Shown here: positions 1 through 11,831 of the stretch, one piece after another
Numbering within the stretch: position 1 is the first letter of the stretch
Layout: the number at the start of each line of letters is the position of its first letter
From: Archivesica marissinica
Taxonomy: Eukaryota > Mollusca > Bivalvia > Venerida > Vesicomyidae
NCBI GenBank assembly: GCA_014843695.1
Contig: CM026397.1
Span: forward strand, 35,685,586-35,749,585
Length of the DNA: 64,000 nucleotides
Direction of reading: 5' to 3'
Notes under the pieces: model-generated
Database searches by the model: none
Told to the model about the DNA's origin: nothing
Seen by the model: only the letters and a program-made list of their open reading frames with translations
Made by a program: the position numbers and the translations under genes

Positions 1-450
1 GTCAGATTATACAGTCAATCGCTCGTGGCGAGGCACAATTGGGGTTGTAGCCTTGTCTAGTCTTGTCAGATTATACAGTCAATCGCTCGTGGCGAGGCAC
101 AATTGGGGTTGTAGCCTTGTCTAGTCTTGTCAGATTATACAGTCAATCGCTCGTGGCGAGGCACAATTGGGGTTGTGGCCTTGTCTAGTCTTGTCAGATT
201 ATACAGTCAATTGCTCGTGGCGAGGCACAATTGGGGTTGTAGCCTTGTCTAGTCTTGTCAGATTATACAGTCGATCGCTCGTGGCGAGGCACAATTGGGG
301 TTGTAGCCTTGTCTAGTCTTGTCAGATTATACAGTCAATCGCTCGTGGCGAGGCACAATTGGGGTTGTAGCCTTGTCTAGTCTTGTCAGATTATACAGTC
401 AATTGCTCGTGGCGAGGCACAATTGGGGTTGTAGCCTTGTCTAGTCTTAT
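1..450. repeat. 64-bp tandem repeat, about 7 copies
   Basis: Seven near-identical units of 64 bp, each beginning GTCAGATTATACAGTC and containing GCTCGTGGCGAGGCACAA. The first copy starts at base 1, so the array probably continues upstream. Copies differ by single substitutions only, and the array breaks down after about 448. Confidence 0.95.
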
Positions 451-572
451 TAGATTATATTTCAGATTTATTCTAGCTAACTTAACATTTCATTAGTGTA
501 GTTCTCTGTGTTGTATCAGTACCCATCTGTCACATTGAACTTTTCTGCATGGCAAGTATTTAGTTGCCCCTT

Positions 573-1152
573 GATGGTACACAACTAATGAGTCGATGGT
601 ACACAACTAACAAGTCCATGGTACATAACTAATGAGTCCATGGTACACAACTAATGAGTCCATGCTACACAACTAATGAGTCGATGGTACACAACTAACA
701 AGTCCATGGTACATAACTAATGAGTCCATGGTACACAACTAAGGAGTCCATGGTACACAACTAATGAGTCGATGGTACATAACTAATGAGTCCATGGTAC
801 ACAACTAAGGAGTCCATGGTACACAACTAATGAGTCGATGGTACATAACTAATGAGTCCATGGTACATAACTAATGAGTCCATGGTACACAACTAATGAG
901 TCCATGCTACACAACTAACAAGTACATCGTATACAACTAATGTGTTCATGGTACACAACTAATGAGTCCATGGTACACAACTAATGAGTCCATGGTACAC
1001 AACTAATGAGTCCATGGTACACAACTAATGAGTCCATGCTACACAACTAATGAGTCCATGGTACATAACTAATGAGTCCATGCTACACAACTAATGAGTC
1101 CATGGTACACAACTAAGGAGTCCATGGTACACAACTAAGGAGTCCCTGGTAC
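573..1152. repeat. 22-bp minisatellite, left part
   Basis: About 26 units of 22 bp with core GGTACACAACTAATGAGTCC. Variants (AAGGAGTC, AACAAGTC, GCTACAC) are interspersed. The array is split by the transposon at 1153-1876 and resumes immediately after it. Confidence 0.93.
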
Positions 1153-1876
1153 CAGGGTTGGCACATTTTGGACAATTGCATTTTGGACAGGGGTTTTGGA
1201 CAGTCCAAAAGTGTCCTGTCTAGAATTAATAAAAGACACCAAATTGTCCAAAAGTGTCCTAAATGAATTTTTGGCAAAATGTATTTACTAAATCATATCC
1301 TAGTATAAACATAGTAGTTTATATGTTTCTGTAGCAAAATTGATTCTTTGTATATGGAGGGGTTATATGGGATTACATTCACACATATAATTCACCATTG
1401 TCTTTGTTGTCACAGGACCTATTATACCCACAGTGTATGTGTGAAAACTTCAAATGACTGTGATTGACTCATATTTAAGGTCAATTTCTTTGTTGTCACA
1501 GGACCTATTATACCCACAATGTATGTGTGAAAACTTCAAATGACTGTGATTGACTCATATTTAAGGTCAATTTCTTTGTTGTCACAGGACCTATTATACC
1601 TATACATAAATGACAATTGTTTGTTTTCCTTATTATTTATATGAAAGATATTATGAGTAAAAGAGAATGGCATTTGGTGTTTATTAACAACACACACACC
1701 TAATACCTTAATATTATATAATAAATTGTAAAATGCATTACCACAAACACATAGTCTTATGATATTAGACAAATAAAGACAATAAAGGACAATAAAGTAC
1801 GCCTTTTTTAATAAAAGACACTTTCGGACATGTGTCCTGTCCAAAATTAAAAAAGACAGTCTTTTTTCCAACCCTG
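1153..1876. mobile_element. hAT-type non-autonomous transposon (MITE)
   Basis: The element begins CAGGGTTGG and ends CCAACCCTG, a perfect 9-bp terminal inverted repeat. It is flanked by identical 8-bp copies of CCTGGTAC (1145-1152 and 1877-1884). An 8-bp duplication and CAGGG termini are typical of hAT transposons. Subterminal regions carry inverted copies of a TTTTGGACA/TGTCCAAAA motif, and there is an internal direct repeat of about 87 bp (about 1400-1590). No transposase reading frame is present; the longest open frame is an antisense stretch without recognisable domains. Confidence 0.85.
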
Positions 1877-2106
1877 CCTGGTACACAACTAAGGAGTCCC
1901 TGGTACACAACTAAGGAGTCCATGGTACACAACTAAGGAGTCCCTGGTACACAACTAAGGAGTCCCTGGTACACAACTAATGAGTCCCTGGTACACAACT
2001 AAGGAGTCCCTGGTACACAACTAAGGAGTCCCTGGTACACAACTAAGGAGTCCCTGGTACACAACTAATGAGTCCCTGGTACACAACTAACGAGTCCCTG
2101 GTACAC
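1877..2106. repeat. 22-bp minisatellite, right part
   Basis: This continues the 22-bp array interrupted by the hAT element. Here the units mostly read CCCTGGTACACAACTAAGGA, a variant rare on the left side. Confidence 0.9.
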
Positions 2107-2334
2107 AACCATTTTGTTGTGCATGTGAACCTGAGCTGACACCTCTGACAGTAATGTATGTACGTACACAACTAACGAGTCCCTGGTACACAACCATTTT
2201 GTTGTGCATGTGAACCTGAGCTGACACCTCTGACAGTAATGTATGTACGTACACAACTAACGAGTCCCTGGTACACAACCATTTTGTTGTGCATGTGAAC
2301 CTGAGCTGACACCTCTCTGACAGTAATGTATGTA
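2086..2334. repeat. 85-bp tandem repeat, 3 copies
   Basis: Three copies of an 85-bp unit; the marker ATTTTGTTGTGCATG recurs at 2111, 2196 and 2281. Each copy contains one unit of the neighbouring 22-bp minisatellite fused to new sequence, so this array appears to have grown out of the 22-bp one. Confidence 0.9.
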
Positions 2335-2386
2335 CATTCATCAGACAAGTGTTGAGGATTTAATATCTCAGATGCAAAGTTTAAGG

Positions 2387-2689
2387 GTGAAATCCTGTAT
2401 GGACAATTAGGCCAGCAGTATATTTCTATCTAGCACACCAGTTCAGGGAGCAGCCATCTATTTCGCCTATTCTTCTGTTTTTGCCTCTTGATATGTGGAT
2501 ATGCAATAGTTTATTGGTTGCCTTCAGCAGTTTGTCTGTTCTTTAATAGTTTCATGAAGTTGTTGCACTGTGTGTTACTAATGTGTTTTCGTTATGTCCT
2601 ATTGTAAATATTCCCACTTCCAGCAGATGAATGTAGAGGTAGAATGTTGGTGCCCTTGGTTGTTCCTTCCCAGCATAGATGTTCTTTCC
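2387..2689. other. No feature recognised
   Basis: Non-repetitive AT-rich DNA upstream of the first confident exon. No conserved reading frame, RNA gene or transposon terminus is seen. Confidence 0.4.
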
Positions 2690-3432
2690 CAGTGCAGGTG
2701 TTCCTCACCGGAGTGCAGGTGTTCCTCACTAGAGTGCAGGTGTTCCTTGCTGTTCCTTGCCTAAGTGCAGGTGTTCCTCACCAGAGTGCAGGTGTTCTTC
2801 ACCAGAGTGCAGGTGTTCCTCAATGGAGTGCAGGTGTTCCTCACTAGAGTGCAGGTGTCCCTCACCTGAGCGCAGGTGTCCCTCACCTGAGTGCAGGTGT
2901 TCCTCAGTTCCTCACCTGAGTGCAGTGTTCCTCAGTTTCTCACCTGAGTGCATGTGTTCCTCAGTTCTTCACCTGAGTGCAGGTGTTCCTCAGTTCCTCA
3001 CCTTAGTGCAGGTGTTCCTCATTTCCTCACCTGAGTGCAGGTGTTCCTCAGTTTCTCACCTGAGTGTAGGTGTTCCTCAGTTTCTCACCTGAGTGTAGGT
3101 GTTCCTCAGTTTCTCACCTGAGTGCAGTGTTCCTCAGTTCCTCACCTGAGTGCAGGTGCTCCTCAGTTCCTCACATGATGCAGGTGTTCCTCACCTGAGT
3201 GCAGGTGTTTCTCAGTTTCTCACCTGAGTGTAGGTGTTCCTCAGTTCCTCACATGATGCAGGTGTTCCTCACCTGAGTGCAGGTGTTTCTCAGTTTCTCA
3301 CCTGAGTGTAGGTGTTCCTCATTTCCTCACATGAGTGCAGGTGTTCTTCACCTGAGTGCAGGTGCTCCTCAGTTTCTCACCTGAGTGTAGGTGTTCCTCA
3401 TTTCCTCACCTGAGTGCAGGTAGTTCCTCACC
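2690..3432. repeat. Degenerate GAGTGCAGGTGTTCCTCACCT minisatellite
   Basis: Dozens of imperfect copies of a unit of about 20 bp (GTGCAGGTGTTCCTCACC), some extended by GTTCCTCA or GTTTCTCA to about 30 bp. The irregular unit length argues against a coding role. Confidence 0.9.
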
Positions 3433-3435
3433 TGA

Positions 3436-3894
3436 AGTTTAGGGCTTAAACCAATCAGTATGTAACATTTATAGCTGCACAAATGTTCACCTTAAAAAGA
3501 TAACTGTAAGAGGCAATTTCAGTAACTCTTGTCATACAAAATGCTGTTAACGTGTTATGGCAAGTTGACTTACATGGATGCCTGGAACCAATCAGTGCAT
3601 TAATATGTTGTAAATGTTCATCATCATGCACTTTTGTAAACCTGAAACTATATAACAATATTGTACTTCATTCTTCACATTCCTAATGCTATTTTTGTAT
3701 GTATTTGCTGGTTGTTTTACCTTGTTGCATTTAAGCACAATACAAGGAACAGGTTTTTATAAAATCTACATTTAACTTCCTACTTGATCCTTTGCATTAT
3801 GTATATCGGTGTATGTTATATCTGTGATTTGCTGTTTTGTAACAAATATTGTTTAAACCAAGGAGTAGGATATTGAGAGCTTTGGATAGTCCTT
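3436..3894. other. Intergenic or intronic DNA, no feature seen
   Basis: Mostly unique AT-rich sequence. No splice-bounded coding segment is recognisable on either strand. Confidence 0.4.
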
Positions 3895-3907
3895 CTGACA
3901 GCTCTTG

Positions 3908-4178
3908 TCCGCCTCCGTGGTCGAGTGGTTACGGTCGCTGACTTGTATACCACTGTAACCTATCATCACTGATGGTCACGGGTTCGAGCCCCGCTTAGGC
4001 CATGTCTCATTTATATGAAAAAGTTGGCAGTTTCTTACGGAGGTTGGTGCACCAAAGTACTGGTTAACCGCTGGAGCATGCCCAGGAAAGGTGTTGTTAG
4101 GTAAACTGTCCGCCGGCGATATAGCCCGAAATGGTGCTGATGCAGGCGTAAAACCCGAAATATAAAATATAACATAAA
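3908..4178 (+). mobile_element. tRNA-derived SINE, family A
   Basis: The head resembles a tRNA, with an A-box-like TGGTCGAGTGGTT and a B-box GGTTCGAGCCC. It is followed by a body ending GCGTAAAACCCGAAATATAA. A perfect 13-bp target-site duplication, CTGACAGCTCTTG, flanks the insert (3895-3907 and 4179-4191), showing target-primed insertion. Related copies lie at 25399, 26409, 40675 and 44796. Confidence 0.9.
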
Positions 4179-4389
4179 CTGACAGCTCTTGCATGGCATT
4201 GTTAAGAATCATGTTGTCATAAGAAGTATATGCTCTGATCAGAAACGTGTGATTCAGCGGTGTCTGAGAATCTAATACAGTTCTTTAGCCATATTTATTA
4301 TGTATGTTCACTTTGTTGCTGTTAGCTTCATGACTGTCACAGGATTTCACCTACCGATCAGCTGACAATATGCTCCACTGTCTGTATTA

Positions 4390-5727
4390 AGTGTGTACAG
4401 CCTCTGTTTCCCTGTACTAAGTGTGTAATCCTATTAGAGCAGCGGTTTGTGTACAGCCTCTGTTTCCCTGTACTAAGTATGTAATCTTATTAGAGCAGCA
4501 GTTTGTGTACAGTCTGTTTCCCTGTACTAAGTGTGTAATCCTATTAAAGCAGCAGTTTGTGTACAGTCTGTTTCCCTGTACTAAGTGTGTAATCCTATTA
4601 GAGCAGCAGTTTGTGTACAACCTCTGTTACTAAGTGTGTAATCCTATTAGAGCAGCAGTTTGTGTACAACCTCTGTTTCCCTGTACTAAGTGTGTAATCT
4701 TGTTAGTGCAGTGGTTTGTGTACAGCCTCTGTTTCCCTGTACTAAGTGTGTAATCCTATTAGAGCAGCAGTTTGTGTACAACCTCTGTTTCCCTGTACTA
4801 AGTGTGTAATCTTGTTAGAGCAGTGGTTTGTGTACAGCCTCTGTTTCCCTGTACTAAGTGTGTAATCCTATTAGAGCAGCAGTTTGTGTACAACCTCTGT
4901 TTCCCTGTACTAAGTGTGTAATCTTGTTAGAGCAGCGGTTTGTGTACAACCTCTGTTTCCCTGTACTAAGTGTGTAATCCTATTAGAGCAGCAGTTTGTG
5001 TACAGTCTGTTTCCCTGTACTAAGTGTGTAATCCTATTAGAGCAGCAGTTTGTGTACAACCTCTGTTTCCCTGTACTAAGTGTGTAATCCTATTAGAGCA
5101 GCAGTTTGTGTACAACCTCTGTTTCCCTGTACTAAGTGTGTAATCTTGTTAGAGCAGCAGTTTGTGTACAACCTCTGTTTCCCTGTACTAAGTGTGTAAT
5201 CCTATTAGAGCAGCGGTTTGTGTACAGCCTCTGTTTCCCTGTACTAATTGTGTAATCCTATTGGAGCAGTGGTTTGTATACAGCCTCTGTTTCCCTGTAC
5301 TAAGTGTGTAATCTTGTTAGAGCAGCAGTTTGTGTACAACCTCTGTTTCCCTGTACTAAGTGTGTAATCCTATTAGAGCAGCAGTTTGTGTACAGTCTGT
5401 TTCCCTGTACTAAGTGTGTACTCCTATTAGAGCAGTGCTTTGTGTACAACCTCTGTTTCCCTGTACTAAGTGTGTAATCCTATTAGAGCAGCAGTTTGTG
5501 TACAGCCTCTGTTTCCCTGTACTAAGTGTGTAATCCTATTAGAGCAGCAGTTTGTGTACAACCTCTGTTTCCCTGTACTAAGTGTGTAATCCTATTAGAG
5601 CAGCAGTTTGTGTACAACCTCCGTTTCCCTGTACTAAGTGTGTAATCCTATTAGAGCAGCAGTTTGTGTACAACCTCTGTTTCCCTGTACTAAGTGTGTA
5701 ATCCTATTAGAGCAGTTGTTTGTGTAG
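4390..5727. repeat. 57-bp tandem repeat, about 24 copies
   Basis: Units of 57 bp (53 bp where ACCTC is missing) contain CTGTTTCCCTGTACTAAGTG and ATTAGAGCAGCAGTTTG. Short variants recur, suggesting unequal exchange. Confidence 0.95.
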
Positions 5728-5898
5728 AAAGTTGTACATGTACAACTAGTTACACGTACAACGTACAACTAGTTACACGTACAACTAGTTACACGTACAA
5801 CTAGTTACACGTACAACTAGTTACACATACAACTAGTTACACGTACAACTAGTTACACATACAACTAGTTACACATACAACTAGTTACATGTACAACT
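5728..5898. repeat. 16-bp tandem repeat with palindromic core
   Basis: About ten copies of ACGTACAACTAGTTAC. Each contains the 8-bp palindrome AACTAGTT, so the array is largely self-complementary and could extrude hairpins. Confidence 0.9.
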
Positions 5899-5989
5899 TT
5901 CTTTGTAGTATATCTTGTACACGTGAAAGATCCAATGATTGTATGTTTCATCAATGTTTTACCAAAATTCAAAAATCTCCCCGATTGGT

Positions 5990-8580
5990 ACTCCAGAAGT
6001 AGTTTACATGTATGAGAGGGTGTCCCCATTGGTCTCCAGAAGTAGTTTACATGTATGAGAGGTGTCCCCATTGGTCTCCAGAAGTAGTTTACATGTATGA
6101 GAGGTGCCCCCATTGGGCTCCAGAAGTAGTTTACATGTATGAGAGGTGCCCCCATTGGGCTCCAGAAGTAGTTTACATGTATGAGAGGTGTCCCCATTGA
6201 TACTCCAGAAGTAGTTTACATGTATGAGAGGTGCCCCCATTGGGCTGCAGAAGTAGTTTACATGTATAAGAGGTGCCCCCATTGGGCTCCAGAAGTAGTT
6301 TACATGTATGAGATGTGTCCCCATTGGGCTCCAGAAGTAGTTTACATGTATGAGAGGTGCCCCCATTGGGCTCCAGAAGTAGTTTACATGTATGAGAGGT
6401 GCCCCCATTGGGCTCCAGAAGTAGTTTACATGTATGAGAGGTGCCTCCATTGGGCTCCAGAAGTAGTTTACATGTATGGGAGGTGACCCCATTGGGCTCC
6501 AGAAGTAGTTTACATGTATGAGAGGTGCCCCCATTGGGCTCCAGATGTAGTTTACATGTATGAGAGGTGCCCCCATTGGGCTCCAGAAGTAGTTTACATG
6601 TATAAGAGGTGTCCCCATTGGGCTCCAGAAGTAGTTCACATGTATGAGAGGTGCCCCCATTGGGCTCCAGAAGTCATTTACATGTATAAGAGGTGCCCCC
6701 ATTGGTACTCCAGAAGTAGTTTACATGTATGAGAGGTGCCCCCATTGGGCTCCAGAAGTAGTTTACATGTATAAGAGGTGTCCCCATTGGTCTCCAGAAG
6801 TAGTTTACATGTATGAGAGGTGCCCCCATTGGGCTCTAGAAGTAGTTTACATGTATAAGAGGTGCCCCCATTGGTACTCCAGAAGTAGTTTACATGTATA
6901 AGAGGTGCCCCCATTGGTACTCCAGAAGTAGTTTACATGTATAATAGGTGTCCCCATTGGTCTCCAGAAGTAGTTTACATGTATGAGAGGTGCCCCCATT
7001 GGTCTTCAGAAGTAGTTTACATGTATAAGAGGTGCCCCCATTGGTCTACAGAAGTAGTTTACATGTATAAGAGGTGCCCCCATTGGTACTCCAGAAGTAG
7101 TTTACATGTATGAGAGGTGCCCCCATTGGGCTCCAGAAGTAGTTTACATGTATAAGAGGTGTCCCCATTGGTCTCCAGAAGTAGTTTACATGTATGAGAG
7201 GTGCCCCCATTGGGCTCTAGAAGTAGTTTACATGTATAAGAGGTGCCCCCATTGGTACTCCAGAAGTAGTTTACATGTATAAGAGGTGCCCCCATTGGTA
7301 CTCCAGAAGTAGTTTACATGTATAATAGGTGTCCCCATTGGTCTCCAGAAGTAGTTTACATGTATGAGAGGTGCCCCCATTGGTCTTCAGAAGTAGTTTA
7401 CATGTATAAGAGGTGCCCCCATTGGTCTACAGAAGTAGTTTACATGTATAAGAGGTGCCCCCATTGGTCTCCAGAAGTAGTTTACATGTATAAGAGGTGC
7501 CCCCATTGGTCTCCAGAAGTAGTTTACATGTATAAGAGGTGCCCCCATTGGGCTCCAGAAGTAGTTTTAATGTATGAGAGGTGCCCCCATTGGGCTCCAG
7601 AAGTAGTTTTAATGTATGATAGGTGTCCTCATTGGGCTCCAGAAGTAGTTTTAATGTATGATAGGGCCCCCATTGGGCTCCAGAAGTAGTTTACATGTAT
7701 GAGAGGTGTCCACATTGGGCTCCATAAGTAGTTTACATGTATGAGAGGTGCCCCCATTGATACTCCAGAAGTAGTTTACATGTATGAGAGGTGCCCCCAT
7801 TGGGCTCCAGAAGTAGTTTACATGTATAAGAGGTGCCCCCATTGATACTCCAGAAGTAGTTTACATGTATGAGAGGTGCCCCCATTGGGCTCCAGAAGTA
7901 GTTTACATGTATGAGAGGTGTCCCCATTGGGCTCCAGAAGTCATTTACATGTATGAGAGGTGCCCCCATTGATACTCCAGAAGTAGTTTACATGTATGAG
8001 AGGTGCCCCCATTGGGCTCCAGAAGTAGTTTACATGTATAAGAGGTGCCCCCATTGGGCTCCAGAAGTAGTTTACATGTATGAGAGGTGCCCCCATTGGG
8101 CTCCAGAAGTAGTTTACATGTATAAGAGGTGCCCCCATTGGGCTCCAGAAGTAGTTTACATGTATACTAGATGTCCCCATTTGGCTCCAGAAGTAGTTTA
8201 TATGTATAATAGGTGTCCCCATTGTGCTCCAGAAGTAGTTTACATGTATGAGAAGTGTCCCCATTGGTCTCCAGAAGTAGTTTACATGTATGAGAGGTGC
8301 CCCCATTGGGCTCCAGAAGTAGTTTACATGTATGAGAAGTGTCCCCATTGGTCTCCAGAAGTAGTTTACATGTATGAGAAGTGTCCCCATTGGTCTCCAG
8401 AAGTAGTTTACATGTATGAGAAGTGTCCCCATTGGTCTCCAGAAGTAGTTTACATGTATGAGAAGTGTCCCCATTAGTCTCCAGAAGTAGTTTACATGTA
8501 TGAGAGGTGCCCCCATTGGGCTCCAGAAGTAGTTTACATGTATGAGAAGTGTCCCCATTGGGCTCCAGAAGTAGTTTACA
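5990..8580. repeat. 42-bp tandem repeat array, about 62 copies
   Basis: The units contain GTAGTTTACATGTATGAGAG and TGCCCCCATTGGGCTCCAG. The 42-bp period is a multiple of three, so several frames stay open for up to about 230 codons on both strands. These predicted peptides are pure repeats and are not regarded as genes. Variant units carry TACTCCAG or TATAAGAG. Confidence 0.95.
6678..7439. repeat. 381-bp higher-order duplication inside the 42-bp array
   Basis: The block 6678-7058 is followed head to tail by what looks like an identical block starting at 7059. Both contain the same succession of variant units (TACTCC, GGGCTCTAG, ATAATAGG, GTCTTCAG, GTCTACAG). This indicates a recent unequal exchange of about nine units. 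Confidence 0.85.
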
Positions 8581-8589
8581 GTTGATCAA

Positions 8590-9298
8590 TGCATCGCTAT
8601 GTAAGGTTGCTGGCTTGCTGTTTGGGTATGCTGGACCTGTAACATTTGTTCAATGCATCACTATGTAAGGTTGCTGTTTGGGTATGCTGGACCTGTAACA
8701 TTTGTTCAATGCATCGCTATGTAAGGTTGTTGCTTGGGTATGCTGGACCAGTAACATTTGTTCAATGCATCGCTATGTAAGGTTGTTGCTTGGGTATGCT
8801 GGACCTGTAACATTTGTTCAATGCATCACTATGTAAGGTTGTTGCTTGGGTATGCTGGACCTGTAACATTTGTTCAATGCATCGCTATGTAAGGTTGTTG
8901 CTTGGGTATGCTGGACCTGTAACATTTGTTCAATGCATCGCTATGTAAGGTTGTTGCTTGGGTATGCTGGACCTGTAACATTTGTTCAATGCATCGCTAT
9001 GTAAGGTTGTTGCTTGGGTATGCTGGACCTGTAACATTTGTTCAATGCATCACTATGTAATGTTGCTGGCGTGCTGCTTGGGTATGCTGGACCTGTAACA
9101 TTTGTTCAATGCATCACTATGTAATGTTGCTGGCGTGCTGCTTGGGTATGCTGGACCTGTAACATTTGTTCAATGCATCGCTATGTAAGGTTGCTGCTTG
9201 GGTATGCTGGACCTGTAACATTTGTTCAATGCATCGCTATGTAAGGTTGTTGCTTGGGTATGCTGGACCTGTAACGTTTGTTCAATGCATCACTATAT
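8590..9298. repeat. 56-bp tandem repeat, about 12 copies
   Basis: The unit begins GTTCAATGCATCGCTATGTA and ends GGACCTGTAACATTT. Copies start at 8648 and 8704, giving a 56-bp period. The array ends about 130 bp before the first confident exon. Confidence 0.94.
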
Positions 9299-9427
9299 AT
9301 GGATGCTGCACTGGCATACTGTTCTGTAGCTTCACTAACAAACTAATCTCATCAGTACCAACCAAGTAGAATCTCTGATGAAACTGTAGCACCCAAGAAA
9401 TGCAATTTTCTGTTTACTTCGTTCTAG

Positions 9428-9568
9428 AAAGGTCAGCGAGGCAGTCCTCGACGAGCAGAAGTGCTGGAAGGCACAGGGGCGACACTTCCTGTTGGTGAGT
9501 ATGACGACAGCAGACGACAGCAGTTGATGACTGAGCGGCAAAAGGAATACAATGAACAACAGCAGCAG
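9428..9568 (+). CDS. CSPP1: CSPP1-like gene, internal exon 1 of window
   Basis: A 141-bp exon (47 codons, phase 0 at both ends) bounded by a pyrimidine-rich TTCTAG acceptor and a CAG|GTAACA donor. The peptide contains GATLPVGEYDDSRRQQLM followed by TERQKEYNEQQQQ. This matches the repeated module of CSPP1, a centrosome and spindle-pole protein that acts on microtubules at the ciliary base, in which an 'LPIGE' segment precedes 'ERNKEYN-FL'. The exon is strongly hydrophilic and probably helical. Upstream exons should lie left of or near the window edge. The family assignment rests on motif resemblance recalled from known CSPP1 proteins and was not searched. Confidence 0.82.
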
Positions 9569-9724
9569 GTAACAACAACATGTAGAATAAATATATTGGA
9601 CTAGAAATGCATTTAATAAGTGTTAATAAGCAGAATTGTTCTTCCGTTAGCTCTTTCTCTCATTCTAATCAAACTCAATTTTGTCATATATACCTAGCTT
9701 TGTTTACATTATACACATGCCAAT

Positions 9725-10408
9725 ATGATTGTGCTTAATAACCTGACAATATGTGCTAAATAATCGAACAGTATATGCTTAATAATCGGACAATATGTGC
9801 TTAATAATCAGACAATATGTGCTAAATAATCGGACAATATGTGCTTAATAATCAGACAATATGTGCTAAATAATCGGACAATATGTGCTTAATAATCAGA
9901 CAATACTTATGTGCTTAATAACCTGACAATATGTGCTTAATAACCTGACAATATGTGCTTAATAACCTGACAATATGTGCTTAATAATCAGACAATACTT
10001 ATGTGCTTAATAATTGGACAATACATATGTGCTTAATAATCGGACAATACATATGTGCTTAATAATCAGACAATACTTATGTGCTTAATAATCGGACAAT
10101 ACTTATGTGCTTAATAATCGGACAATATGTGCTTAATAATCAGACAATACTTATGTGCTTAATAATTGGACAATACATATGTGCTTAATAATCGGACAAT
10201 ACTTATGTGCTTAATAATCGGACAATACTTATGTGCTTAATAATCGGACAATATGTGCTTAATAATCAGACAATATGTGCTTAATAACCCGACAATATGT
10301 GCTTAATAATCGAACAATATGTGCTTAATTACCTGACAATATGTGCTTAATAATCGAACAATATGTGCTTAATTACCTGACAATATGTGCTTAATTACCT
10401 GGCAATCC
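9725..10408. repeat. 22/26-bp tandem repeat, about 29 copies
   Basis: Units read CAATATGTGCTTAATAATCGG (22 bp) or carry a four-base insertion as CAATACTTATGTGCTTAAT. The two length variants alternate irregularly. The array lies in the intron after the 9428 exon. Confidence 0.93.
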
Positions 10409-10410
10409 AT

Positions 10411-11585
10411 GTTATATTAAACTAAAATAATTTTCTATTATGTATATATTACTATTAGATATAGCGTGTATTGATAGACTTTCATTGATTTATTGTGCAC
10501 TGTAGCAGTAGTATACGACTCACACACACACTATCATGGTATGCATGCTCTACCACTAACTGCATGCTCCTTTACCCAGAATGCTGTACAGTATGCACGA
10601 GAACTCAGTAGTTTTACAGGATGCATGTCAACTCATAGCTTTACCACTTAGACTATCCATATCTGAATCTGAAAGGACATTATAGACATCTAACCTAGAC
10701 AAACGCACACAATACTTTAATCTGAATATATAATGTAATCTAAGACTACTAGGGGACTTAGTCATTAGCTAGTATGAACTTGCCATAAATATCATGAAAA
10801 TAAACACAAATCATGTGTCGGTATTCTCAAATATACAGTGAAACATCTTGGTACAACCAACTTGGGACTTTTTTTTTTAGTGAAGCTCAAAGGCTTTATT
10901 TATTTTATATTATGTGTACAAAGTGTTAACAGATCTTAACAACATATGTATTGCAATTTTATATTTCTATAGTGTACTTTGTCTATATTTTATCTGTAAA
11001 TAACAGCCACCTCATTGTTCACCAATGGTAGCTATAGTAGGTCAAACTACAACATATAGCAGTGTAAGTGGGTTGTCTAGTAAACTGTGTCAACGGATTC
11101 ATGAAAATATTGCTTCGGGCAACATTTCATTCCAATTTACCGCTCGGCATCTGATCATACCAGGTCTGAACTATTCTGACCTTGACCGTTACTATATGCA
11201 TTCATGTTAGGTTAGTATATCAAGAAACTAGGTCACTAGGTCAAATGAAAATTTGGTAAAAATCTGTGCCTTAGCCTCTACCACAAGTGTTCAGATGTTC
11301 AATTCATCACTACTGTAGATAAAATTAGAGAAAATTACCATCTCAATATCAATGGAGAAAATCGTATCAAACTTGTCTCATAGCAGCCTGGACTCGACCT
11401 GCATCCAATTAGGTCAGTCTGCCAAAACCCTAAGTCAATTAGTACAAATTAAGGGGGAAAACCTTCAGCAGTATGATTATACTCTGATACCAGTAATATA
11501 TCCATTATGTTACAGCTTTCTATTGACTTGTACTCCGTGTGTTTAAATTAGGCCAATGCGTGCTCTCAACCCAGTGCTCAGAATA
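10411..11585. other. Intronic DNA without recognised feature
   Basis: AT-rich sequence with short open frames (for example 11025-11210) that lack splice-bounded conservation or family resemblance. I see no exon with the module found in the flanking exons. Confidence 0.4.
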
Positions 11586-11831
11586 TTAACCCATTCAACC
11601 CCAAGTAACTGACATGGACTGGTGCATGATATTTTCAGACCAATAAATTAATAAGAAAATTACCTTTGGACCAGTTCATTTATCAAAATGGGTAATTTTA
11701 TCTAAAAATAGTAATAATTATTACAGGCAAAAAAGTGCAGATCCTGATGAGACGGCTCGTCACGAGCCGGCTCATCTGGATCTACACTTTTCATAAGCCT
11801 ATTTAGAGGCCTGTGGGGTTGAAAGGGTTAA
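11586..11831 (+). mobile_element. TTAA-flanked MITE, copy 1
   Basis: Starts TTAACCCATTCAACCCC and ends with GGGTTGAAAGGGTTAA, forming inverted termini with a TTAA at each end as in piggyBac-type insertions. The centre holds a strong palindrome, GACGGCTCGTCACGAGCCG, embedded in longer complementary arms (GCAGATCCTGATGAG and CTCATCTGGATCTAC). There is no coding capacity. Confidence 0.85.

Noticed and set aside
5865..8589. Overlapping open frames on both strands in the 42-bp array
   Set aside because: Pure repeat peptides explained by the 42-bp period.
11025..11210. 61-codon open frame starting MVAIVGQTTTYSS
   Set aside because: No splice signals at suitable positions, no family resemblance, and its length is expected by chance.
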